Origin: Terriglobia bacterium
Lineage (GTDB): Bacteria > Acidobacteriota > Terriglobia > UBA7540
Direction: 5' to 3'
Assembly (NCBI GenBank): GCA_020072905.1
Contig: JAIQGB010000092.1
Coordinates: 1-12,136, forward strand
DNA: 12,136 nucleotides
Shown here: in pieces, positions 5,862-12,136 of the stretch
How positions within the stretch are numbered: the stretch's first letter is position 1
Layout of the letters: every line of letters starts with the position of its first letter
Made by a program: the position numbers and the translations under genes
Notes under the pieces: generated by a model
What the model was told of the DNA's origin: nothing
The model's input: the letters and a program-made list of their open reading frames with translations, nothing else
Databases searched by the model: none

Positions 5862-8800
5862 CTAAAAGAAGATCTTCAGCCCGAAGCGTATTACACGGTT
5901 CCCTCCGTCTTGGACATTGGGGAGCGCGAAGCCCGTAAATTCGCTGGTAAGTCCCGCATCATCAAGGAAGGGGTCGATGGTGCCGAAATTCGGGTGGTTG
6001 AACACGTTGGCGAACTGCACCCACCATTGTAACCGAGTGCGCTCGCTGAACTTGACGGTCTTAAAGAGCGCGAAGTCTGCCGAGTTGGTCCAGTAGTCGC
6101 GCAGGGTGTTCCGGCCGGCGTTGCCCCAAGGGGTACCAAACTGCCGGTCCGCTTCCGCACCGTTGACGATGTACCGAACCTGGTTGCTTTGCACCGCAGT
6201 GGTACTCTTAAAGCTGCTGCTGTTGTAAGTGTTGAAGCTCACCAAGCTGTCGGCGGGGAAATCGCAGCCTACCGTGCCGTCGTAATTACAGAGATCACCT
6301 GCAAAGATGCCGACGGCGCTGGCTGGCGCCGAGGGACTGCTCACGAAGGGGCGCGACGTGTCGTAGGTCCCAACAAAGGAATTATTGAACGACACGTCGT
6401 TGTACTGAATGCCTTCGGTGCAGTAGTTCAGGCAGAACTGGATCGGGGAGTAGGGCTGACCGGAGGCAAAGGTGTAGGAGCCCGAAACCATCCACCCTCC
6501 AAGAACCTTCCCCAGCACACCGCTCTGGCTCCGGAACGCCGGGATTTCCTCGGCAAAGCCCACGGAGAAGTTGTGGGTAACGTCCAGCCCGGACAGGCCA
6601 TGCTCGGCGTGAATGTAATTCAGGGGATCCTGCGAGAAGGCCGAAGTCGTGCCGGCGCCGAAAGTTCCGAAGATCTCGCTAACGTTGTCAGTCGTTTTGC
6701 TCCAAGTGTAGTTTCCCAACAGGCTTAACTGATTCCACAGGTTTCGGGCGCGAATTTGAGTCTGCAATCCGTTGTAATCGGAAACCCCTGTGTTGGTCCG
6801 TTGCCGGACCACCCCCAGGTCGCAGTTCACGCGCCGGTAGCCGGGCGCGGTGCTGTCCGTACAAGGCGTGACTCCTGAAGGCAGAGAGTCGGGAAAGTCC
6901 GCAGCCAGGGCGCTGATACGCGGGTTCAGGTTGATGGACTGGAACAGGTGCTCGCCGTGGTTTCCAACATAGCGCGCCTCGAACACCAGGTTAGGCTTGA
7001 TTTCCCTCTGGATGCCAAACAGCCAACTGTGGACCCTGTCCGGGCTGAAATCAGGGGTCACGGTGGTCTGGGTAAATCTCCGCGGGTCCGCCACGCCGAA
7101 AACCAGATAGGGCGCCAACTGCGCTCGAACCGCTGGTCCAAAAGGATCGGCCGGCATCGGGTTGCCCGTGGCGTCCGCACCCACCAGTGTCTGCGCCAGA
7201 ACCTGCGGAGCGGAACTCGCCACGTTCAGCCAGATGTTGTAGAAGGGGGGATCGTATGCCAAGCGGTATCCACCCCGAATCACCGTCTTTCCCCCGCCGG
7301 TTAATCCGCCACCCCAACCGGGCGTATAAGCAAAGCCCACGCTGGGACCCCAGTTGGTCTTGACGCTCGGCAGTTCGGGGAATGTCCGCACCGAAAGCGG
7401 CAGGGTGGGGTTAAAGAACGCCGTGGAGTCGCTGGATTCCCGCTTAGTGTCGTATTTGTGGAACAGGTTGGCGGGTTGACCGAAGTAAGAGTAAGTCAAC
7501 CCCAAGTTCAGGCTCAGGTTCGGCTTTACCTTCCAGTCATCGCCGATATACATAAACATCTGGTGTTCCCTGAAATCGAGCGAGGGGTCTCCCGCCGTAA
7601 TCTGGACGCTGCTGGGGATGTTGGCGACAAAGTTGTCGAAGCTCGTATAGTTGAATCTTCCGTTGTAGTTCGGTAGGAAATTGTTGGGCGAGCGCTGATA
7701 AGTCCAATTGAAGCCCGCCTTAAATTGGTGGCGCCCGCGGACGTAATGCCAGTTGTCCTGCATTTGGTAGGTATTCACCACCCGGCCTTGCGGAGCATTT
7801 GTGGCAGGTCCGATGCTCAGGAAGCCCGCGGGCAGGCTGATGTAAGACAGCGCCGTGCCTAGTGCGGTCATGGGAGGCACGGTATTGCCGATGCTGTTGC
7901 CGCCGAATTGGGCTACGATGCGGCCATAGCTGAAGCGCGCTTCATTGACCATGCGGGCCGAAAGGGTGTGCGTCCAACTCAGGCCGATGTCTTCGCTCCA
8001 ACCGGGCACGCTATTCGGATAACCTGCCGGAGCATAGTCAGTGCCGAAGGAGTTCGCGTTGAAGAAGGGCAGCTTCTGATAGAGATATCGCCCGTAGATG
8101 CGGTCGCTGTTGGTGGGGTTAACGTCCAAGCGGAGTATCCCATCAAACTGATGGAACCCTGACGGCACGGTACGCTTCACTCCAGACACTTGTACGTCGC
8201 AATTCACAGGGCTATCGGGAGGGCTATTAGGATCGGTAATGGTTATCGTCTCCGGGGTCCCACTGGGTGTAGGACTGCCGCCGCCGACTCCGTAGGGACC
8301 GTACTTCTGCAGGAAGTTAAGGGTGGCGGGATTCGCGAACGAGCAAGCAGCGAGCTGGGCAATTCCGGTAGGAGTCGGGGTCGCACTGCCGGTGGAGTAT
8401 ACCTGCTTCTCCGAACGGATCTCGTTATCAAAGCCGCCAAAGAGGAAGACCTTGTCGGTCTTCAACGGTCCGCCAATCGAACCCCCCGTGAACTCGTCGT
8501 TGTAGCGCGGCACCTTGTGGAGGTCTTCAAACGCCTTCTGGGTGTTGGACAGGGTGTCGAGCGCCGAGTTGCTTTCCACGCCGAAGACCGTGCCGTGCCA
8601 GGCGTTCGTACCGGACTTCGTAACGACATTAACGACCGAACCCGAGTTGCGACCATACTCAGGACCGAAGTTGTCGGTAACAATCTGGTACTCCTGCACG
8701 AAATCGGGGTTCGTGAAGAACAGGTACGGGCCGGCTACGGAGTTGTCGTTGTTATTCTGTCCGTCGATTTGCTGGTCGTTGTTGCGGCCCCGAATCCCAT

Positions 8801-9386
8801 TGGCAGCAAATCCCACCCCGTTGGTATTGGACATGCCGTTGTCCCGCGCATTATTCACACCGGGAACGAGCAGCGCCAGATTGTCCAGACCTTGGTTGGC
8901 CAGGACGCCCGGCAGGGATTGCAGGATTTCGCCCTTGATTGCAGTTGAAACCTGTGACGAGCTCGTTTCAAGTATAGCCGGCGCCGCCGTCACCTCCACG
9001 GTCGTCGTGGTCTGGCCCACCTCAAGCTGAATGGAGCCAAGATTGTGATCCGCTCCCGCGTCTACTTCCACTGCGGTGATCGCCGTTTTTCGGAAGCCCT
9101 GGGCAGTGATCGTCACATCGTAATTGCCCACCGCAAGGAGGCTTAACCTGAACAAACCCGATGACTCTGTCTTGGTGCTAAAGACGGTACCTGTAGCTGG
9201 GCTGGTCGCCTGGATTTCGGCGTCTGGAACCACCGCCCCGCTGGGATCGACGACAGTTCCCGAAATCGAGCCCTTAATGACTTGGGCCGACAATCGGGTA
9301 GCGGAAACCGTCAGGATGATCAGACCAAGAATCGAGAGACTCAATAGCCCACGGATAGAGAACCCACGGACCAATTGCGTGCGCAT
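5862..9386 (-). CDS. Oar-like TonB-dependent outer-membrane receptor with carboxypeptidase-regulatory-like domain
   Basis: A complete 1174-residue outer-membrane receptor of the Oar-like type that is greatly expanded in Acidobacteriota; the substrate cannot be read, though such receptors often import carbohydrate or other large ligands using TonB energy. Residues 1-34 are a signal peptide (hydrophobic LLSLSILGLIILTV, cleavage near LSA-QV). Residues 38-123 form the carboxypeptidase-regulatory-like beta-sandwich (GSISGTVVDPSGAVVPDAEI, YDVTITAQGF). Residues 130-265 form the plug (LETSSSQVSTAIKGEILQSLPG, IDGQNNNDNS, PEYGRNSGSVVNVVTKSGTNAWHG). The rest is a beta-barrel with many aromatic-ended strands, closing with VIRFGLKIFF, the C-terminal Phe typical of barrel proteins. 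Start ATG at 9386 has a near-perfect AAGGAGG (9391-9397), spacing 4. A strong terminator lies 35 bases downstream and no gene is close on either side, so it seems monocistronic. No classical TonB box is evident, as is common in this family. Confidence 0.95.
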   Translation of the reverse strand: MRTQLVRGFSIRGLLSLSILGLIILTVSATRLSAQVIKGSISGTVVDPSGAVVPDAEIQATSPATGTVFSTKTESSGLFRLSLLAVGNYDVTITAQGFRKTAITAVEVDAGADHNLGSIQLEVGQTTTTVEVTAAPAILETSSSQVSTAIKGEILQSLPGVLANQGLDNLALLVPGVNNARDNGMSNTNGVGFAANGIRGRNNDQQIDGQNNNDNSVAGPYLFFTNPDFVQEYQIVTDNFGPEYGRNSGSVVNVVTKSGTNAWHGTVFGVESNSALDTLSNTQKAFEDLHKVPRYNDEFTGGSIGGPLKTDKVFLFGGFDNEIRSEKQVYSTGSATPTPTGIAQLAACSFANPATLNFLQKYGPYGVGGGSPTPSGTPETITITDPNSPPDSPVNCDVQVSGVKRTVPSGFHQFDGILRLDVNPTNSDRIYGRYLYQKLPFFNANSFGTDYAPAGYPNSVPGWSEDIGLSWTHTLSARMVNEARFSYGRIVAQFGGNSIGNTVPPMTALGTALSYISLPAGFLSIGPATNAPQGRVVNTYQMQDNWHYVRGRHQFKAGFNWTYQRSPNNFLPNYNGRFNYTSFDNFVANIPSSVQITAGDPSLDFREHQMFMYIGDDWKVKPNLSLNLGLTYSYFGQPANLFHKYDTKRESSDSTAFFNPTLPLSVRTFPELPSVKTNWGPSVGFAYTPGWGGGLTGGGKTVIRGGYRLAYDPPFYNIWLNVASSAPQVLAQTLVGADATGNPMPADPFGPAVRAQLAPYLVFGVADPRRFTQTTVTPDFSPDRVHSWLFGIQREIKPNLVFEARYVGNHGEHLFQSINLNPRISALAADFPDSLPSGVTPCTDSTAPGYRRVNCDLGVVRQRTNTGVSDYNGLQTQIRARNLWNQLSLLGNYTWSKTTDNVSEIFGTFGAGTTSAFSQDPLNYIHAEHGLSGLDVTHNFSVGFAEEIPAFRSQSGVLGKVLGGWMVSGSYTFASGQPYSPIQFCLNYCTEGIQYNDVSFNNSFVGTYDTSRPFVSSPSAPASAVGIFAGDLCNYDGTVGCDFPADSLVSFNTYNSSSFKSTTAVQSNQVRYIVNGAEADRQFGTPWGNAGRNTLRDYWTNSADFALFKTVKFSERTRLQWWVQFANVFNHPNFGTIDPFLDDAGLTSEFTGFALPNVQDGGNRVIRFGLKIFF

Positions 9387-9390
9387 GCTG

Positions 9391-9397
9391 CCTCCTT
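9391..9397 (-). promoter_or_regulatory. Strong Shine-Dalgarno site of the TonB receptor gene
   Basis: Minus-strand AAGGAGG, complementary to the 16S anti-Shine-Dalgarno core, sits 4 bases before ATG at 9386. It fixes the start and suggests strong translation. Confidence 0.8.
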
Positions 9398-9538
9398 AAG
9401 TGCTTTGAAACCTGCTGCATTAAGAATCACAAGAACGTGGTCGGCGATAGGCGTGCCGTCAAATTCGAAACCCGAAGGAGCTTCCATACCTCACAGGGGC
9501 CATGGTTTGCGCCAACCTTCTTCGCCGCGATGCTTTAC

Positions 9539-9554
9539 TGAGCGCTGGCGCTCA
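9539..9554. promoter_or_regulatory. 16-base palindrome, operator candidate for the TonB receptor
   Basis: TGAGCGC-TG-GCGCTCA has perfect 7-base arms around a 2-base centre, about 153 bases upstream of the receptor start. Its size suits a dimeric repressor or activator site; no regulator gene lies nearby to support this. Confidence 0.4.
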
Positions 9555-9746
9555 CGGGCCAGTCGAACCCACTTCTCTCGGCAATTGTCTCTCCAAATGA
9601 CCAGTCCACACGTAAGCTAATTGTCTACACACAGTTAGAACCAAGTTGCACACGCGTTTCGACGCCATCCTTCCAATTACCGTAGCGCCTGTACAGAATT
9701 GCGTAGGCTTGCCATATTTGGTCACGCATCAGCACAACGTCTCCCG

Positions 9747-9780
9747 GGCCGGGACGGACAATTTGGCAGGGTCCCGGACC
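9747..9780. other. GC-rich hairpin in the 9387-9970 gap
   Basis: CCGGGAC (9749-9755) pairs with GTCCCGG (9771-9777), extended by GG/CC past one mismatch, with a 15-base loop. No T-run follows on either strand, so it is not an intrinsic terminator. It could belong to a leader or non-coding RNA, or be incidental. Confidence 0.3.
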
Positions 9781-9970
9781 TTGCTTCATCCGGTTGGCAA
9801 GTATTGGAATTCGGGGACGTGGCTTTGACCCGGTGCCAGGAGTAGGGGATGCCACGAGGTAATCTGGCGGCGCAGAAGGCATCTTGGGGAATGCACTCTA
9901 TCAAGTCCGCGCCTACAGGTTCGCGGTGCTCCTGTCGAAGCGGCAGGTCAACGCGAACTTGCCACATGAC

Positions 9971-11530
9971 TCAGCGCGATCCGACCAGCCGGGCCGGCTT
10001 CAGTGTCCAGGCTTGCAGCTTGGCCAGCCGCATCATTTTGGGGGCCCGGAAGCCCGGAGGAAAGATCACCCAGCCCCAGAGTTGAGGGGAATCGTCGGCC
10101 ACATATTTCGCGGCTGCGAGGTGCGCGGGCGCGAGCGAGACGTTTTCCGGAGGTTCGGCCCTCACGACCAGCCGCGTCGTGACCTGGGCGAGCGCCACCA
10201 AATAGCTTTCGGGCGGCACCGCCTTGCTTCCCAACCAGACGGCGCTGGGAATCTGCTCGTTCTTCTCCAAGAAATCTTCGACGTCCAACACCGTGCGTGC
10301 GAACTGGCTCCAGGGTACTTCCAGAGCGGCTGCGTTTTGCCCGCTTGGCTGGGCGGAGTCGGACCGCCCCGCGATGGCGTCCTCGAACGAGGTGGCCGGA
10401 CCGTACGGAGTGCCATCCAGGAGGAACGCCTGGGGAGATTTGTTGACCACGCCAGCCACATAACGGTTCAGGAGGGAAAAGACTTCGCTCGCCGCCAGGT
10501 TGTAATCATCGTGGACCTGGAAGGAAACATCCGGGTCAACCTGCCTGGCGATCGAGGCGAGCTCCTCCGTCGAAAAAGTGTGCCGCTGCGCGGTGTCGCG
10601 GAAGAGGCGGAGCGCCTGCGAGGCGGTGATGAACTCCACGCGCGGGAACGACTTCATGTAAGTGACGAGGTCTTCGAAATACTTGAAGGCCTTCTCGCTC
10701 TCTTCCGGGCTCTTCATGGGCGGTAGCTGCCATTCGGCGGGAGGCGGGTTCGCCCCGTGCGCGAAGTTGACGCCGTCCCAGAATTCCTTGTGGATGAACT
10801 CGCAGGGATGAAAATAGAGGCTGATGACGCCGCCCTCAGGCCGGGAGGTCATCCGAAGGTAGAATTCCTGGAAGCGGGCCCGCGCGTCAGCCAAGCCGTC
10901 CCAGCCCTCGTTATCGCCCGGGCGCAGCTTGCTTCCCTCCGCAGTGTTGAAGATGTTCAGCAGACCGCCGTACCAGAAGGGCTTGCCGTTCAGCCCGACC
11001 TGCGTGCCCTCGTCGAGATAGACTTTAATCCCCCACTTCCTGAGCGCAGCGAAAGACTCCGGCGCCCACGAGCTTCCGGGCTGGCCGTAGCAGGTGGGCA
11101 TCTGGCCGAAGATGCGGCGCACGTCGTCAAAGCCAGTGCGCTCGCGGCGGGTGAATTCTTCCACGCCATCGGTCCAGTCGAGCGGCGCCTCGTACTCCGC
11201 CGGCGTGGGATGTTGGCTGTGGGTGTTCGAGTGGTAGCCGATCTCGTGCTGGGCGAGCGCGCCGATCACATCGCGCCGGCCGCGCCGCTCGAGCACGCGG
11301 CCCTTCTCGCCCACCACCTTGAAGGTGGCTTTGATGCCCTGCTGGGTCAGGAAGGCCGCCAGGCGCTTGGCAGCGTCGTCGCTCTGCGGGAGGATGTAGT
11401 CCTCGGTATCGAACCAGATGATGATGTACACCTTGCCGGGGCTCGTGTTCTGCGCCTGCGCGCGCGCGACACGCGAAAAAGCTGTCAATCCCAACAGTGT
11501 GGCAAGCAGAACGACGACTTTGATTCTCAT
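9971..11530 (-). CDS. Secreted polysaccharide deacetylase (NodB-type) family protein
   Basis: A 519-residue exported protein with a NodB-type deacetylase domain, expected to remove acetyl groups from an N- or O-acetylated polysaccharide outside the cytoplasm; the substrate is unknown. Residues 1-24 are a signal peptide (MRIKVVVLLATLLGL, cleavage near ARA-QA). Motif 1 is FDTED (D41, D44), motif 2 is YHSNTHSQH (H100, H104, the metal-binding pair), CYGQPGSSWAPE at 147-158 corresponds to motif 3, and SLYFHP (H241) fits the catalytic histidine motif, so the active site appears complete. The C-terminal half (about 270-519) has no domain I recognise. Start is ATG at 11530; an in-frame ATG at 11554 adds eight residues and is possible, since AAGG abuts the downstream ATG while GAGG abuts the upstream one. 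The frame remains open to 11809 without homology. It is divergent from the secreted protein at 11850. Confidence 0.88.
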   Translation of the reverse strand: MRIKVVVLLATLLGLTAFSRVARAQAQNTSPGKVYIIIWFDTEDYILPQSDDAAKRLAAFLTQQGIKATFKVVGEKGRVLERRGRRDVIGALAQHEIGYHSNTHSQHPTPAEYEAPLDWTDGVEEFTRRERTGFDDVRRIFGQMPTCYGQPGSSWAPESFAALRKWGIKVYLDEGTQVGLNGKPFWYGGLLNIFNTAEGSKLRPGDNEGWDGLADARARFQEFYLRMTSRPEGGVISLYFHPCEFIHKEFWDGVNFAHGANPPPAEWQLPPMKSPEESEKAFKYFEDLVTYMKSFPRVEFITASQALRLFRDTAQRHTFSTEELASIARQVDPDVSFQVHDDYNLAASEVFSLLNRYVAGVVNKSPQAFLLDGTPYGPATSFEDAIAGRSDSAQPSGQNAAALEVPWSQFARTVLDVEDFLEKNEQIPSAVWLGSKAVPPESYLVALAQVTTRLVVRAEPPENVSLAPAHLAAAKYVADDSPQLWGWVIFPPGFRAPKMMRLAKLQAWTLKPARLVGSR

Positions 11531-11580
11531 CCTTGAATCCCGCCCCAACCCCATGCCTCGGCAGACCGTCCGATGCCATC

Positions 11581-11624
11581 GCACCAAGCCGCTGATGTTA
11601 GCACCAAGTCCCCAGCGCACCAAG
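11581..11624. repeat. Three GCACCAAG repeats over the deacetylase promoter
   Basis: Exact copies lie at 11581-11588, 11601-11608 and 11617-11624, at 20- and 16-base steps. On the minus strand (CTTGGTGC) one overlaps the -35 candidate, one lies immediately upstream of the -10, and one lies near the predicted transcript start. This suits an operator array, by inference from position. Confidence 0.45.
11595..11623 (-). promoter_or_regulatory. Promoter candidate for the deacetylase gene
   Basis: Minus-strand TTGGTG (11618-11623), 17-base spacer, TAACAT (11595-11600). Both boxes match the consensus only partly. The predicted start near 11588 gives a leader of about 34 or 58 bases, depending on the start codon used. 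Confidence 0.3.
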
Positions 11625-11774
11625 CGTGTCAGTTCGGGGGCTGCGGGGATTTCCGTGTGGGCAGGGGAGGACTCTCCGTGGGAACTCGTCTGCCTGCGGA
11701 GAGGAGCAATTGGAGCCACAGGCGACGACCAGCTCCCATACCGTGGCCGCGCAGGTATCGTCTGGATTTTTGGC

Positions 11775-11803
11775 TTGACATGCCGGTTCACTCCGACTAA
11801 TGT
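11775..11803 (+). promoter_or_regulatory. Promoter candidate for the right-edge secreted protein
   Basis: A perfect TTGACA (11775-11780) is followed after 17 bases by TAATGT (11798-11803); ACTAAT two bases earlier is an alternative -10. The -10 is weak. The predicted start near 11810 leaves a leader of about 40 bases. Confidence 0.45.
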
Positions 11804-11849
11804 CCGCACCTTAGGGTCCCTCGCAAAACTTGCCTAATGAGGTGCCGCC

Positions 11850-12136
11850 ATGAGGCGTGCGATGGTATTCGTCGTCACAGGGGTGCTGTTGTTGTGTGCG
11901 TTGAACGCGGCGGGTCAAGAGGTGCAGGCGCAAAGCGATTCCACAACGCTGGGCGCAAAGGTTGTGGTTCCGCGCTTGGTGCGCTTCAACGGAACGGTGA
12001 AGGACGCCACGGGCAAGCCTCTGAGCGGGCCGGTGGACGTGACCTTCGAGCTGTTCCGGGAGGACTCGGGCGGGCAGCCCTTGTGGTGGGAGACGCAGCG
12101 GGTCGAAGTCGATGCGCAGGGCCGCTACGTTGTCCT
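11850..12136 (+). CDS. Secreted protein of unknown function, N-terminal fragment
   Basis: The first 95 codons of an exported protein that continues past the right edge. ATG at 11850 is preceded by GAGGTG (11839-11844) at 5-6 bases. Residues 1-28 are a signal peptide (MRRAMVFVVTGVLLLCALNA, possible cleavage near AQA-QQ or VQA-QS). The mature part has VPRLVRFNGTVKDATGKPLS and VDVTFELFREDSGGQPLWWE, then VEVDAQGRYVV: a beta-rich, Ig- or CNA-B-like segment that Acidobacteriota often place at the N-terminus of long secreted or surface proteins. The full length, and therefore the domain that defines its job, is not visible. It is divergent from the polysaccharide deacetylase, so shared regulation is possible. 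Coding status is firm; function is not assigned. Confidence 0.82.
   Translation, partial: MRRAMVFVVTGVLLLCALNAAGQEVQAQSDSTTLGAKVVVPRLVRFNGTVKDATGKPLSGPVDVTFELFREDSGGQPLWWETQRVEVDAQGRYVV

Larger units (their letters stand above)
9387..9970. other. 584-base gap with no recognisable gene
   Basis: This stretch lies between the deacetylase stop and the TonB receptor start. Short open frames exist on both strands (up to about 85 codons) but overlap each other, lack ribosome sites, and show no family resemblance I recognise. It contains the receptor's ribosome site, a palindrome at 9539-9554 and a hairpin at 9747-9780. It must hold the receptor promoter, though I found no convincing -35/-10 pair. 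No intrinsic terminator was found for the deacetylase gene. Confidence 0.5.
11531..11849. other. Divergent intergenic region between deacetylase and secreted-protein genes
   Basis: The 319 bases contain a promoter candidate in each direction, three GCACCAAG repeats (11581-11624), and an inverted repeat CTCTCCG (11672-11678) / CGGAGAG (11697-11703). The minus-strand frame is open here but has no family resemblance, so I read the region as regulatory. Confidence 0.6.

Noticed and set aside
9457..9462. Minus-strand TTGACG upstream of the TonB receptor gene as a -35 box
   Set aside because: No acceptable -10 box lies 15-19 bases downstream.
9625..9882. 85-codon minus-strand open frame in the gap upstream of the TonB receptor gene
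   Set aside because: It has no ribosome site, an atypical composition and overlapping rival frames on both strands.
9884..10726. Plus-strand open frame of 280 codons opposite the deacetylase gene
   Set aside because: It is antisense to the deacetylase coding region, without a ribosome site or family resemblance.

Overview
The window looks like a chromosomal segment of a GC-rich Acidobacteriota bacterium (Terriglobia-like). This rests on family resemblance: an ADOP-type FtsX/MacB permease N-terminus at the left edge, an Oar-like TonB-dependent receptor with a carboxypeptidase-regulatory-like N-terminal domain, a FecR plus DUF6600 (tryptophan/glycine-rich) secreted protein, and a short secreted protein type common in that phylum. 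No phylogenetic marker gene such as rRNA is present, so the assignment is an inference.

Layout. Positions 1-96 (minus) hold the N-terminus of a permease that runs off the left edge; a perfect extended -10 box precedes it, but no standard start codon lies where the family normally starts. Two plus-strand genes follow: a 98-residue protein of unknown function starting with TTG (374-670) and a MEMO1-family protein, AmmeMemoRadiSam system protein B (735-1562). Each has its own TTGACA promoter, and the one for the MEMO gene sits so close that the mRNA may be leaderless. A bidirectional hairpin terminator (about 1611-1647) separates them from three minus-strand genes: a FecR/DUF6600 exported protein (1667-3694), an exported protein of unknown function (3834-4511) and a YebC/TACO1-family protein (4649-5404). 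A 457-base non-coding stretch (5405-5861) carries a palindrome-rich element and two tandem minus-strand terminators. The 1174-residue TonB-dependent receptor occupies 5862-9386 (minus). A 584-base gap without a recognisable gene (9387-9970) contains a near-perfect palindrome and a hairpin. A secreted NodB-type polysaccharide deacetylase follows (9971-11530, minus). It is divergently oriented from a secreted protein truncated by the right edge (11850-12136, plus); the 319 bases between them contain promoter candidates for both directions and a threefold repeat.

Functionally this is mostly a cell-envelope region (receptor, deacetylase, exported proteins) with two widely conserved intracellular genes, yebC and the MEMO homologue. 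Genes are spaced by 60 to 580 bases and most seem to be single transcription units, so no clear operon or multi-gene system is visible. I saw no mobile element, CRISPR array, tRNA or rRNA, and no convincing new system. The best leads are the possible leaderless MEMO gene, the structured leader in front of the FecR/DUF6600 gene, the repeats around the deacetylase promoter, and the two unassigned protein families.
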